Of a stretch of 55,643 nt of DNA, positions 33,343 to 42,063 are shown piece after piece. The stretch is from Deltaproteobacteria bacterium (lineage in GTDB: Bacteria > Myxococcota_A > UBA9160 > JAFDDA01). The stretch lies in assembly GCA_019311105.1 (NCBI GenBank), contig JAFDDA010000002.1, forward strand, positions 1 to 55,643, in the 5' to 3' direction. Under the pieces are notes generated by a model. It saw nothing but the letters and a program-made list of their open reading frames with translations, was not told where the DNA came from and did no database searches. The position numbers were made by a program, and so were the translations under genes. Position 1 is the stretch's first letter. Each line of letters opens with the position of its first letter.

Positions 33343-34229
33343 CAGCCCGACTGCTTCTCCACATTCGCTCGGGTGTGTCCCAGCGACATCGCCAGCATCG
33401 CGTCGACCATCTTGTCGGGTAGCTTCGACATCAACAGGTACCCGAACGAGTCGGTCCCCATCCGGTAGCGGGTCCGCGGGCTCTTCATGGCCAGTACGTC
33501 CGCGACGCGTCTCGCCAGCTTCTCCACCGGGATCCCTCGGCCAGACTTGTCGCGGAAGGTCTTCCGCATGGCGCCGTAGCCCTGTTCGTAGAGTCCACGC
33601 TCGGCTTCGGCCACGCCGTCGAACCAGCTGTCACCCTGATCGATGGATTTGTCCCAGAGCGGCGTGATCACCGCTCCCGGCTGCATCACCACGACTTCGA
33701 TCCGCCAGGGCGCGAGCTCACGCCGAAGCGCGTCGCTGATCGACTCCAGGGCGCACTTGCTGGAGGCGTAGGGCCCGAGAAACGGCGGCGTCAGAAAGGC
33801 GCTCGACGAGCCGATCATCACCACCCGCCCCGCGTCACGCCGCAGCAGGGGGATGAAGGCCTTCGTCACGGCCAGGTAGCCGAGGACGTTGATCTCGAAC
33901 TGCCTGCGGACCGTGTCGAGGGGAAGGAGTTCGAGCGGGCCGTAGACCGCGATGCCCGCGTTGTTGACGATGCCGACGAGGCGTCCCGAGTCTCCCAGGG
34001 CTTCCTTCACCTGCGCGGCGCAGCGAAGAACGTCGCCATCGTCGGTCACGTCCATCCGCAGCGGGGTCAGGCCCTCGCCCGCAGCCTCCCGGAGTGACTC
34101 TGCGTCCGCCTCGCTGCGGACGCTGCCGAAGACGTGGTAGCCCTGCTTCACGAGCTCGACGGCGCAGGTCCGACCGATCCCCGTCGAGCACCCCGTCACG
34201 ACGACGGCGCGCATCTCGTCATTGGCCAT
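33342..34229 (-). CDS. Short-chain dehydrogenase/reductase
   Basis: A 295-residue SDR: TGCSTGIGRTCA near 13-24, NNAGIAVYGPLE, VNVLG-like INVLGYLAVTKAF, Ser in GSSSAFL and catalytic YASSKCALE. After the core comes a C-terminal extension with a Met/Leu-rich LLMSKLPDKMVDAMLAM segment that may contact membranes, as in retinol- and steroid-type SDRs. The FGSVRSEADAESL segment after strand two has Arg, favouring NADP(H). AAGGGCGGACCC precedes the ATG. It diverges from the ferritin-like unknown across 150 bp in which no clear promoter element is seen. Confidence 0.88.
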   Translation of the reverse strand: MANDEMRAVVVTGCSTGIGRTCAVELVKQGYHVFGSVRSEADAESLREAAGEGLTPLRMDVTDDGDVLRCAAQVKEALGDSGRLVGIVNNAGIAVYGPLELLPLDTVRRQFEINVLGYLAVTKAFIPLLRRDAGRVVMIGSSSAFLTPPFLGPYASSKCALESISDALRRELAPWRIEVVVMQPGAVITPLWDKSIDQGDSWFDGVAEAERGLYEQGYGAMRKTFRDKSGRGIPVEKLARRVADVLAMKSPRTRYRMGTDSFGYLLMSKLPDKMVDAMLAMSLGHTRANVEKQSG

Positions 34230-34379
34230 GGGTCCGCCCTTTCTCGCCCCGACTCGGCGCGGCACGGCACACCCTAGACGAGACGGACGCATTCCGGAAG
34301 AGACCCACCCTCGGTGCGATGCCCGAAAGGCGCCCGGGCTGCACCTCGATGTCGTAACCTGGAGTCGGAGACGCAAGCC

Positions 34380-34868
34380 ATGGCCGACCTCGAGATCCCG
34401 AACTTCCCGATGCTCCTGATGGAGCCGCTGATCGCCGTGCCCGAGGCCTCGCGCGTGGGCTTCATCGCCCGCCTCGAGCGCTCCGCGGCGGACCGCTACC
34501 GCGAGTGGGCCGAGCAATCCGACGCGTTGCGCGAGGGCTTGATCGCCTGCGCCGACCGCGAAGACGAGATCGCCGATCGAGCCGAGGCTCTCGTCCCGGT
34601 ACGTCCCGAGGACGAGGAGATCGTGGAGACGTCCCTCGCCCAGGCGCGGACGCTCTACGCGGGCGCCTTCGAGGGCCACAGCCTCGAAGACAAGCTCATC
34701 CTCCAGGCCCACGCCGAGCGGCAGGGCTCGCTGGCGTGGCTCGGCTTCGCGAGCCAGACCGAGGACGAGGCCGTGAAGCGCGAGTTCCTCGCACTTGCGG
34801 ACCTCGAGGTGGCGAGCGCCGCCCACATCGACGAGACACTCGGCATCCAGTCGACCAGCGAAGTCTGA
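34380..34868 (+). CDS. Ferritin-like fold protein of unknown function
   Basis: A 162-residue helical protein. Four probable helices (about 28-45, 51-70, 92-118, 124-148) containing LERSAADRYREWAEQ, REDEIADRAEA, LQAHAERQGSLAWLGFAS and ALADLEVASAAHIDE suggest a ferritin-like four-helix bundle. Glu and His residues occur at plausible places, but there is no clean E-x-x-H pair, so iron binding is doubtful. I chose the ATG at 34380 because the in-frame extension upstream has no protein-like character. The nitroreductase gene follows after 59 bp. Confidence 0.6.
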   Translation: MADLEIPNFPMLLMEPLIAVPEASRVGFIARLERSAADRYREWAEQSDALREGLIACADREDEIADRAEALVPVRPEDEEIVETSLAQARTLYAGAFEGHSLEDKLILQAHAERQGSLAWLGFASQTEDEAVKREFLALADLEVASAAHIDETLGIQSTSEV

Positions 34869-34927
34869 GCCGCGAGAGAACCAGCCGCCGGAGCGGCTTC
34901 CGTCTGCCAAGCCTGGAAGGAGCCCCC

Positions 34928-35710
34928 ATGGAGTTCAAGGAAGTCGTCGGCATCCGCCGCTCGATCCGCTACTTCGACGCCGATCGCCCGGTCGAACGCG
35001 AGAAGATCCAGAAGATCCTGGAAGCGATGCGCGTCGCTTCGTGCGCCGTCAACGCCCACTGGCTTCGCGCCGTCGTGGTCCAGCGATCCGAGATCCCCGA
35101 GGCGATCCTCGATTCGTTGAAGACGCCCGTGACGGCGCTCGTACAGGAGCTCGCCCCGGTGCACATCTACTGCTACCTCGACACCGGGATCGTCAAACGG
35201 GTCGAGGGCAAGCGCCTGAAAGAGCTCGTGGACGTCGGCGCGCTCAACCCGAGCCACGGCTGGACTCACAAGTTCGTGGACGAGTTCGTCTATCCGCAGA
35301 TCCTCGTTCCCTTTTCGGAGGATCCCGCGTACCCGGTCGCGGCCGCGTTCGACTGCGGTGGGGCGGGGACGCAGGGGCTGCTCACGGCCGTGGACGAAGG
35401 CCTGGGCGTCTGCTGGACCGCATTCAACGCCGACCCGGCCAAGGAGATGATGGACATCCCGGACGATTGGCTGCCGCTCTACGTGATGAACGTCGGCTAT
35501 CCGCTCGAATCGCGCGAAGCCGGTGGCCAGCGACCGCGACCGCCCTTCGAGGAGCTCTACTTCGAGGGAAAGGTCGGTCGCCCCTTCCCCCGCGATCCCG
35601 AGGTCGTGGCAGGGCTCGAGCAGGAGAAGATGATCACGACCCCTGCGCCGCTGCCGAGTCGCAAGCAGGAAGTGCGCGATCTCTCACGAACGCTCGGGCT
35701 GCCCGAGTAG
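34928..35710 (+). CDS. Nitroreductase-family flavoprotein (copy 1)
   Basis: A 260-residue FMN-dependent nitroreductase-fold protein. RRSIRYFDADRPVEREKIQKIL at the start carries the FMN phosphate-binding Arg residues; TAVDEGLGVCWTAF near 155-168 and VGYPLE further on are family features. It has a C-terminal extension EAGGQRPRPPFEELYF that is also found in the paralog at 42064-42852. Such proteins reduce nitro groups, quinones or enones, and some act as dehydrogenases with F420. AAGGAG lies before the ATG; it ends with TAG. Confidence 0.87.
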   Translation: MEFKEVVGIRRSIRYFDADRPVEREKIQKILEAMRVASCAVNAHWLRAVVVQRSEIPEAILDSLKTPVTALVQELAPVHIYCYLDTGIVKRVEGKRLKELVDVGALNPSHGWTHKFVDEFVYPQILVPFSEDPAYPVAAAFDCGGAGTQGLLTAVDEGLGVCWTAFNADPAKEMMDIPDDWLPLYVMNVGYPLESREAGGQRPRPPFEELYFEGKVGRPFPRDPEVVAGLEQEKMITTPAPLPSRKQEVRDLSRTLGLPE

Positions 35711-35726
35711 ACGGCTCGGACCCTCC

Positions 35727-36083
35727 ATGGCACTCGAGCGGCCGATCGAGCAGTACGAGAGCGTCGCCACCTGGGCCCACGGCCTCCGCGAGCAGTGGGG
35801 CGGCGACCCGCTCGCCGAAGAACCGGAAAAGCTCGCGGGTCTCACGGCCTTCTGCGAGTTCGACGGCCGGAACCCCGACGAGCTGCTCGCGTTCTGCTTC
35901 CTGCGGCGCAAGGAAACGGGCGTCCGCTTTGCAAGCGTCAAACGCAGAGAGGCGATGGCCGAGCAGCTGCGCGCATTCCGAACGGCCTCGGGGCTATCCG
36001 GCACCGAGGGCCGCCGGCTGACGAGCAACCTGCTCTCGTTCTTCATCCACAACGGGATCCAGATGCACACGGGAATGCTCTGA
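35727..36083 (+). CDS. Small protein of unknown function
   Basis: A 118-residue, mainly helical protein starting 16 bp after the nitroreductase gene, so probably in its operon. Features are DPLAEEPEKLAGLTAFCEFDGRNP, a central DELLAFCFLRRKETG and a final SFFIHNGIQMHTG. The arrangement of four helices ending in SxFxxHNGI is faintly like the SAM-like core-binding domain of tyrosine recombinases, but no catalytic domain follows and I do not assign it. Its function is unknown. Confidence 0.55.
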   Translation: MALERPIEQYESVATWAHGLREQWGGDPLAEEPEKLAGLTAFCEFDGRNPDELLAFCFLRRKETGVRFASVKRREAMAEQLRAFRTASGLSGTEGRRLTSNLLSFFIHNGIQMHTGML

Positions 36084-36146
36084 GTCGCGAAGCCGGAGAC
36101 CCCGCGAGAAGAGCGACGACCGAAACGGCATGTTGCATCGCAGGCG

Positions 36147-36178
36147 TTGCACTCTTGTCCGGCACCCTCCGCTACAAT
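36147..36178 (+). promoter_or_regulatory. Candidate promoter of acetoacetate decarboxylase gene
   Basis: TACAAT at 36173-36178 is a strong -10 hexamer, 34 bp before the ATG. TTGCAC at 36147-36152 is the best -35, but the spacing is 20 bp, longer than the preferred 17, so the promoter may need an activator or use another -35. TTGCA occurs twice nearby (36133 and 36147). Confidence 0.4.
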
Positions 36179-36212
36179 GGCCCGCAATCTGGAACGAGGA
36201 GAACCGAGAGAC

Positions 36213-36956
36213 ATGGCCGAGAAGCCCGCGAGCCGCCCGACGCCGGACGCCTATAGCATGCCCGCGTTGTCGGGCCTCTATGGAAAGCCGCCCTTCGAGT
36301 ACCGCGACGCCAAGCAGATGACGGTCCAGTTCCGGACCGACCCCGCCGTGCTGCGCGACCTCGTACCGCCGCCGTTGACGCCCAACGAGGACGCCACGGT
36401 GTTCGTCTCGTCGGCCGAGTTCCTCTCTTCCGGCTTCGGCCGCTACCTCGAAGCGCACGTCTTCACCCATGCGACCTTCGAGGATCGGCTGGTCAACTTC
36501 AGCCTCTATCTCGTCCTCGACAGCGACGTCGCAATTGGAGCCGGACGTGAGATCTGGGGCTTCCCGAAGAAGCTCGGGCGCCTGACCCTCGACATGAAGG
36601 ACGACGTCGTCCGCACCACGGTCGAACGCGGCGGATGCACGATCATCGAGGCCGCGGTCCACCTTGCCGAACTCGGCAGCGAGGAGGACCTCGGCGGCAC
36701 TCCGGAGTGGGTTGCGCACCGATTCATTCCGAACGTATCGCTCTCGGCCCCGCCGGACATCGACCAGCTGACCTCGACCACGCTGACCAACGTCGTCACC
36801 CACGACGTCTACACGGGCGGAGCGACGCTCGCCTTCGGCTCCTCTCCTGCCGATCGGCTCGAGGTGATCCCGATCCACGAGATCACCGGTGGGTCCTACA
36901 TCAACTACCGGTTCACGCTCGGCGACGGCAAGGTCATCCACGATTACCTCGCCTGA
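36213..36956 (+). CDS. Acetoacetate decarboxylase family protein
   Basis: A 247-residue protein of the Adc family, which normally decarboxylates acetoacetate to acetone through a Schiff-base lysine. The key segment GREIWGFPKKLGRL, with the two adjacent Lys of the Clostridium Adc active site, is intact. PPPLTPNEDATVFVSSAEF and HEITGGSYINYRFTLGDG fit the rest of the fold. Homologs in this type of genome may act on other beta-keto acids or as hydratase-aldolases. I choose ATG at 36213 with GAGGAG upstream; a longer frame is not supported. It converges on the B12-binding protein gene with abutting stops (TGATCA). Confidence 0.88.
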   Translation: MAEKPASRPTPDAYSMPALSGLYGKPPFEYRDAKQMTVQFRTDPAVLRDLVPPPLTPNEDATVFVSSAEFLSSGFGRYLEAHVFTHATFEDRLVNFSLYLVLDSDVAIGAGREIWGFPKKLGRLTLDMKDDVVRTTVERGGCTIIEAAVHLAELGSEEDLGGTPEWVAHRFIPNVSLSAPPDIDQLTSTTLTNVVTHDVYTGGATLAFGSSPADRLEVIPIHEITGGSYINYRFTLGDGKVIHDYLA

Positions 36957-37370
36957 TCAGGCTGCGCCGCGCGCTTCGACGAGATTGCGGATCCGCTGCA
37001 CGATTTCGGCAGAGTCGGACCCCGGGCCGAAGGTCGCAGCGACCCCTTTGGCCTGGATCTCGCTCTCGTCGCTCTGAGAGAGCACCGACCCCCCGACGAC
37101 GACCGGAACGTCGAGTTCGCGACTCTTCAGGAGTTCGAAGAGCTCCTCGAGGTAATACAGGTACTCCCACGAATGGCACGACAGTCCGATGACGTCGACC
37201 CCCTCCTCTTGCGCCGCAGCGGCCACGATCTCGGGAGTTCCGAATCGGCCGAGATAGATCACCTCCATGCCCGCGTCGCGCAACAGCCGGGCGACCGCAA
37301 AGGCGCCGGCCTCATGCTGATCCATGCCGAGAATCGCGAGCAGGATCCGGATCGGGCGGGGGGCACTCAT
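36957..37370 (-). CDS. Cobalamin-binding small subunit of acyl-CoA mutase
   Basis: A 137-residue B12-binding domain protein. The lower-ligand motif D-x-H-x-x-G is D17-Q18-H19-E20-A21-G22, followed by RDAGMEVIYLG, DVIGLSCHSW and VPVVVGGSV, the typical Rossmann-like pattern of methylmalonyl-CoA mutase small domains. It is encoded separately from the catalytic barrel, as in isobutyryl-CoA and 2-hydroxyisobutyryl-CoA mutases and archaeal methylmalonyl-CoA mutase. The ATG is coupled to the large-subunit stop by TGATG, so the two surely form one enzyme. Confidence 0.9.
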   Translation of the reverse strand: MSAPRPIRILLAILGMDQHEAGAFAVARLLRDAGMEVIYLGRFGTPEIVAAAAQEEGVDVIGLSCHSWEYLYYLEELFELLKSRELDVPVVVGGSVLSQSDESEIQAKGVAATFGPGSDSAEIVQRIRNLVEARGAA

Positions 37371-38989
37371 CAGGCAGGGGGTTCCATCTGACCCAACGGG
37401 TCATAGGCTTCGCCGACGCCAAGGCGTAGCGCCCCGGCGATCTCACCCTGGGTGAGGCCGGCCTCGAACGCATCGGCGATCGGCTCGATGAGATTGGTCT
37501 CGCCCTCTGCAGCGACTTCTCGCATCCGCGCGAACTGCTCTGCCACGGCCCCGGCGTCGCGACCGTCCTTGAAGTGCCGGATCTCGTCGATGCGACCCCA
37601 GTACGGCTCGATCTTCGACTCGCTCTGATCGCGGAGCAGCCGGTCTTCCTCTCTGGGGATCACGAACGCGTTCACCCCGATCTGCGTTTCCGAGCCGTCC
37701 TGGATCGCGTCGGCGCGGCGCGTCATCGCCTCCTGGAATAGCCGGCGAAACCAACCTTTCTCGGATACTTCCTTCAGCGGGCCCATCGACTCGATCGACC
37801 CCACCATCTCGAGGATGCGTTGCTCCAGCTCGTCCGTGAGGGATTCCACGAAGTACGAGCCGCCCAGTGGATCGGCCACGCGGTCGGCACCGGCTTCGAG
37901 CTGCACGATCTGCTGGGTGCGCAGGCTGACCATATGGGCGTCGTGGCTCGGCGTGCGATACGCCTCGTCGAAACACGAAATCTCGACCGCCTGCACCCCG
38001 GCCAGCGCCAGCGCCAGCCCCTGCACCGCGCCGCGCGCAACGTTGTTGACCGGCTGCGCCATCGTCATCGAGAGCCCCGACGTATGCGCGGTGATCGCGC
38101 AGGACCAGGAGCGCGGATCCTTGGCGCCGAACTCCTCACGCATCATGCGCGCAAAGATGCGTCGGGTGGCACGGATCTTTGCCACCTCCTCGAAGAGATC
38201 CATCCGGCAGTTCACCAGGATGGCGATTCGCGGGGCGAACGCGTCGACATCCAGCCCACGGTCGATCAGGGTACGCACGATTTCGCGGATCTCGACGAAG
38301 CCGAGGGCCATCTCCTCGATCGCATTCAGCCCACCATCGCTGATGTAGTACGTGTCCTCGAGGAAGGCATGGAAACGCGGCATCTCGGTCGCGGCGAACT
38401 CGATCGAATCGAGCGCGAGGCGCATCCTCAGGTCGTAGGGCATGTGGATCTGGTAGCTGCAGTCTTCGCAGTACGCCGGCAGCAGGATGGTCGAGCCCCG
38501 CAACGCCTTGGGGTCGAATCCGCGTCGCTTGGCGACACGGTGGAAGGCCGCGACCGCAAAGGCCCCCGGCGGTAGCGAGTGGGAGAACGTCAGCTCGTCC
38601 AGCGGCAAGTCCGCATACAGGTCCTCGAAGTCCTGCAGCCGACAGATCGAGACGCCGGTGTTGCCAACGGCATGCCGTGCGAGTGGATGATCGGGATCCA
38701 TCGCCGACATCGTTGGTGCATCGCCGATCACATCCAGGCCGCGAGCGCCCCTTTCGATCAGTTGGCGGAATTGTTCATTGGAACGTCGAGCCGTGCCCTC
38801 GCCCGAGAGCTCCTGGGAGATCCACGAATCGCGACGCCGCGGGCTCGCCAGCCGGCCGCGTGTATAGGGATACTCGCCCGGGTCGCTCTGCGGCTCCCGC
38901 GATGCTTCGTCATCGCCGCCGGACGACCGATCAGCGGCCGTATAGAAGGGCTGCAGCGGAATGCCGGATTGGGTCGTGCGATCAGCCAT
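37370..38989 (-). CDS. B12-dependent acyl-CoA mutase large subunit, divergent active site
   Basis: A 539-residue methylmalonyl-CoA mutase-type barrel. Recognisable blocks are YPYTRG (40-45), GTARRSNEQFRQLIERGARGL (65-85), DAPTMSAMDPDHP (90-102), FAPRIAILVN (251-260), EEVAKIRATRRIFARMM (268-283) and DPLGGSYFVE. Compared from memory with methylmalonyl-CoA mutase, the position of Tyr89 is Met97, Arg87 is Ser95, the SMTMNG stretch is FSHSLPPGAF, and the His of SGYHMQEAG is Tyr215. This fits neither methylmalonyl-CoA (Tyr), isobutyryl-CoA (Phe) nor 2-hydroxyisobutyryl-CoA (Ile) mutase. A different branched acyl-CoA is likely. ATG at 38989 chosen; GTG at 38998 is an alternative. Confidence 0.85.
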   Translation of the reverse strand: MADRTTQSGIPLQPFYTAADRSSGGDDEASREPQSDPGEYPYTRGRLASPRRRDSWISQELSGEGTARRSNEQFRQLIERGARGLDVIGDAPTMSAMDPDHPLARHAVGNTGVSICRLQDFEDLYADLPLDELTFSHSLPPGAFAVAAFHRVAKRRGFDPKALRGSTILLPAYCEDCSYQIHMPYDLRMRLALDSIEFAATEMPRFHAFLEDTYYISDGGLNAIEEMALGFVEIREIVRTLIDRGLDVDAFAPRIAILVNCRMDLFEEVAKIRATRRIFARMMREEFGAKDPRSWSCAITAHTSGLSMTMAQPVNNVARGAVQGLALALAGVQAVEISCFDEAYRTPSHDAHMVSLRTQQIVQLEAGADRVADPLGGSYFVESLTDELEQRILEMVGSIESMGPLKEVSEKGWFRRLFQEAMTRRADAIQDGSETQIGVNAFVIPREEDRLLRDQSESKIEPYWGRIDEIRHFKDGRDAGAVAEQFARMREVAAEGETNLIEPIADAFEAGLTQGEIAGALRLGVGEAYDPLGQMEPPA

Positions 38990-39055
38990 GAAGAACACCC
39001 GTGCTGCCGTTCATGATTCTGCCTCATTGGACGCAGGAAACCGAGCACGCGCGCC

Positions 39056-40693
39056 CTACCCGCGCGTGCTTGCAGCCTTCTCGGTAAACACCGCTTCGGG
39101 ATTGGCTGTGAAGGCTTCGAGCAGGAATCGAATCTGCGGCTTTTCGGAGGCCGTCTTCGGGATCTCGTCCAGCACCTGCAGATAGCTGGGAACGAAATTG
39201 GACTCGAGGCCCGCACGGCAGGCTTCGAACACCGAAGAGGGCGAGAACGCGGCGGCTTCTTCCGGAACGATGGCCGCAACCACGTCCTTCTCCCCCGGCG
39301 CTCCCGAGGCCGCATCGACGCCGTAGACGAACACGTCGCTGACCTGGGGGTGCTCGGCGATCACCCTCTCGACGAAGCCCGGATTGATGAAGTCGCCGTT
39401 GTGGCGCAGCCCGCCACCCTTGCGGTAGTCGAAATAGAACCAGCCGTCCGCTTCGCGGTGCCCCATGTCGCCACTGCGAAGCCAGCCGCCCTGCGTCTTC
39501 TTCTCCGAAGCTTCAGGGTTGGCGAAGTACTCGACCTCCGGCTTCTCCGCGTGATTCTCGGGGCGGGAGCAGATTTCGCCCACCACCCCAGGCGCGCACT
39601 CGACGTCGTTCTCGTCGAGGATCCTCATATCGAGATTGGGAGCGGGCTTCCCGAACGAGCCGACGGGCCCCTCGCCAACGGGCTTGAACGCGAAGCCGCC
39701 CTCGACCGCCCCGTACCACTCGTAGATTTCGAGCCCGAAACGCTTCTCGAACGCCTCCCAGATCGCCCGGGGCATGCCCGCGCTGACCAGCATGCGCACG
39801 GGGTTGTTCGCGTCATCCGAGCGCTCCGGTTCGCTGTAGATCGCGGTCGCCATGCCGCCGAGCTGCGAGAACGTGGTACCGCCGTGCGCGCGACACACGT
39901 CGAAGAGCTTCGACTTGGTGAAACGCCGGCTGAAGATCGCACGCAGACCCATGCGCAACGAAGGCGCGAGCGTCACGGCCTGTGCGTTTCCGTGAGTCAG
40001 GGACAGGCCCGTGTAGGGTCGCTCGTCCGGCTGGTAGCCGAAGATCGTCCCCAACATCGAGGTGCCACCGAAGCGGACGTTTGGAAAGACGACACCCTTC
40101 GGGTCACCGGTGGTCCCCGAGGTGTAGATGATCTGCAGGGGGTCGGTCAGCTCCTGGATCCGCGGCTCCAGCGTGTCGCCAGGCTTGGCCAATGCCTCGG
40201 TCAGCGAATCCACCGCGTCCTCGCTCTCGAGCGGCACCGCCTCCGGCCCCTCCCCGGTCTCGAGCCCGAGCACCCATTGCATGTCGGGCACCTGCTTGCG
40301 GGCCCGCGTCACCTCTCCGAGGCAGTAGTCGCTGCAGATCACGCCCCGACAGCCGGCGTTTCGCAGCATATAGACCAGCTTCTCGCCGCGTGTCCGCGGA
40401 TCGATCGGCACGAACACGCAGCCCGAGATCGAGGCCGCGATCATGCTCTCCACGTACTCGGGATGGTTGCGCATCATCAGGCCGAACCGATCGCCACGCT
40501 CCATTCCGTAGCCGAGCAGAGCGGCCGCGATCCGGTTGCCATTGCGATGCAGGTCGGCGTAGGTCCGGACCTCGTCCGGCGTCGCCCCGCCGTCGAGGCT
40601 CAGGTGCTCGAAGGTCAATACGTCGAGGTCCGGGTTCTGCCCCGCGCGAGTCTCGATCATGTCGGCCAGAATCCAATCGTTGCGCTCGCGCAT
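39056..40693 (-). CDS. Acyl-CoA synthetase (AMP-binding)
   Basis: A 545-residue ANL-superfamily ligase with IIYTSGTTGDPKGVVFPN (the P-loop-like motif), EWYGAVEGGFAF at the A5 position, WLRSGDMGHREADGWFYF at the hinge, and GGGLRHNGDFINPGFVE, followed near the end by a short C-terminal domain in which the usual Lys lies in KTASEKPQ. It resembles the carnitine/crotonobetaine-CoA ligase (CaiC-like) branch. It probably makes the CoA substrate of the mutase encoded next. I choose the ATG at 40693 because GGAGAG lies 6 bp before it. A 17-bp-stem hairpin sits just upstream. Confidence 0.9.
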   Translation of the reverse strand: MRERNDWILADMIETRAGQNPDLDVLTFEHLSLDGGATPDEVRTYADLHRNGNRIAAALLGYGMERGDRFGLMMRNHPEYVESMIAASISGCVFVPIDPRTRGEKLVYMLRNAGCRGVICSDYCLGEVTRARKQVPDMQWVLGLETGEGPEAVPLESEDAVDSLTEALAKPGDTLEPRIQELTDPLQIIYTSGTTGDPKGVVFPNVRFGGTSMLGTIFGYQPDERPYTGLSLTHGNAQAVTLAPSLRMGLRAIFSRRFTKSKLFDVCRAHGGTTFSQLGGMATAIYSEPERSDDANNPVRMLVSAGMPRAIWEAFEKRFGLEIYEWYGAVEGGFAFKPVGEGPVGSFGKPAPNLDMRILDENDVECAPGVVGEICSRPENHAEKPEVEYFANPEASEKKTQGGWLRSGDMGHREADGWFYFDYRKGGGLRHNGDFINPGFVERVIAEHPQVSDVFVYGVDAASGAPGEKDVVAAIVPEEAAAFSPSSVFEACRAGLESNFVPSYLQVLDEIPKTASEKPQIRFLLEAFTANPEAVFTEKAASTRG

Positions 40694-40708
40694 CGCTACT
40701 CTCCGGAG

Positions 40709-40748
40709 GCGTTCGGAGAGGTGAGGCAAAGCTCACCTCTCCGAACGC
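40709..40748 (-). promoter_or_regulatory. Intercistronic hairpin with 17-bp perfect stem
   Basis: Perfect 17-bp arms (GCGTTCGGAGAGGTGAG and its complement) with a 6-nt loop lie between the thiolase stop (40764) and the synthetase ATG (40693). No T-run follows on the minus strand, so it is not a typical terminator. The arm nearest the synthetase contains CTCTCCG, which can also pair with the synthetase ribosome binding region CGGAGAG (40697-40703). Two exclusive pairings are therefore possible: ribosome site free with the hairpin formed, or hidden when it opens. It may instead only stabilise mRNA or cause partial termination. Confidence 0.6.
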
Positions 40749-40763
40749 AGTTCGTCGTTCCGA

Positions 40764-41996
40764 CTAAGCCTTCAGAATCGTCACGCACATGGCGGCCGCG
40801 TCGGGACCGATGGTGCCGCCACCGTTGTGGGCCAGCGCGACCCTCGCCCCGCCGACCTGCCGGTCGCCGGAGCGCCCCTGCAGCTGCTCGGTCAGCTCCA
40901 CGACCTGCGCGAGGCCGGTGGCGCCCACCGGATGTCCCTTGCGAAGCAGCCCGCCGCTGGTGTTGACCGGGCAGCGCCCTCCCAGCCGCGTCACGCCCTC
41001 TTCGACGAACCTTCCACCTTCGCCCTTGCCGCACAGCGAGAGCGACTCGTAGGCGAACAGCTCGGAAGGAGCCGAGGCGTCGTGAAGCTCGACCACGTCC
41101 AGATCCTCGGGCCCGATGCCAGCCTCTTCATAGGCCTCGTCGGAGCAGACGTCGCCGGTTCCCGGCTCGGCGGGCCCATGGTCCCAGCCCGAGCGCAGCA
41201 CGCTCGAAACGACCCGCACCGGCCGGCTCACGCCGAGCTCGCGCGCCTTGCGCTCGCTCACGATGACGGCGGCGGCCGCCCCGTCGCCGATGGGCGAACA
41301 CATGGAGCGCGTCAGCGGCTCGGCGATCATGGGTTGCGCGAGCACCTGCTCGACCGAGAGCGCCTCACGGAACTGGGCCCGCGGGTTCAGGCTGCCGTGA
41401 AAGGAGTTCTTGGCCGAAACGGCCGCGTACTGCTCCACGGTCGTGCCGTATGCCTTCATGTGGGCACGCGCCACCTGCGCGTAGATGTCCATGAACATCG
41501 AACGGTTCTTCCCGGCCCCCGAGGAGGCGGATTTCGCACCGGACGCCTTCGCCCCCTCCTGGAGCTGCTCGAGGAGGGTCGACATCGCTTCCACGTCGAC
41601 GGCACCCGTGAAGGCGCTGAAGGAGACCTTCTTGTCCTCGTGGTAGAGCTTCTCGACGCCGAGCGCGAGCACGACGTCGTAGAGCCCGGCCGAGACCATG
41701 GCGCAAGCCTGGTTGAAGGCCGTCGAGGCGCTGGCACAGGCGTTCTCGACATTCACCACCGGCAGGCGGCCCAGACCGATCGAGCGCAGGATCACCTGAC
41801 CGCGGATCGACTCCTGGCCGGTGATCACGCCGGCGGCCGCGTTGCCGACGTAGGCGGCCTCGAGCGCCGACGCCTCCACGCCGGCATCGGCCAGCGCAGC
41901 CTGAACCGCTTCGGCGCCGAGAGACTTGAGCCCTCGATCCATGTGCTTTCCAAACTTCGTCATGCCGACTCCGGCGACGACTGCATCTAGACGCAT
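40764..41996 (-). CDS. Thiolase-family protein (SCP-x-type)
   Basis: A 410-residue thiolase-fold protein of the SCP-x/lipid-transfer group. Active-site Cys87 is in VENACASASTA; H305 is in ELHDASAPSELF, the HDAF-type motif that marks SCP-x thiolases; H355 is in GHPVGATGLAQ; NGGG follows at 391-394. Such enzymes cleave beta-ketoacyl-CoAs with branched or steroid-type chains, and they often need a partner OB-fold (DUF35) protein, which is not in this operon. Start ATG preceded by GAGGAGG. Confidence 0.9.
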   Translation of the reverse strand: MRLDAVVAGVGMTKFGKHMDRGLKSLGAEAVQAALADAGVEASALEAAYVGNAAAGVITGQESIRGQVILRSIGLGRLPVVNVENACASASTAFNQACAMVSAGLYDVVLALGVEKLYHEDKKVSFSAFTGAVDVEAMSTLLEQLQEGAKASGAKSASSGAGKNRSMFMDIYAQVARAHMKAYGTTVEQYAAVSAKNSFHGSLNPRAQFREALSVEQVLAQPMIAEPLTRSMCSPIGDGAAAAVIVSERKARELGVSRPVRVVSSVLRSGWDHGPAEPGTGDVCSDEAYEEAGIGPEDLDVVELHDASAPSELFAYESLSLCGKGEGGRFVEEGVTRLGGRCPVNTSGGLLRKGHPVGATGLAQVVELTEQLQGRSGDRQVGGARVALAHNGGGTIGPDAAAMCVTILKA

Positions 41997-42063
41997 TTCG
42001 ATTTCCTCCTCGCGTGGCCGCCCGTCGCGGACCGAGCTTCGAATCCCATCCTGACCATCCAGC

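Noticed and set aside
35727..36083. Small protein as an integrase or recombinase fragment
   Set aside because: The resemblance to a SAM-like core-binding domain is faint, with no catalytic domain, attachment site or repeat nearby.
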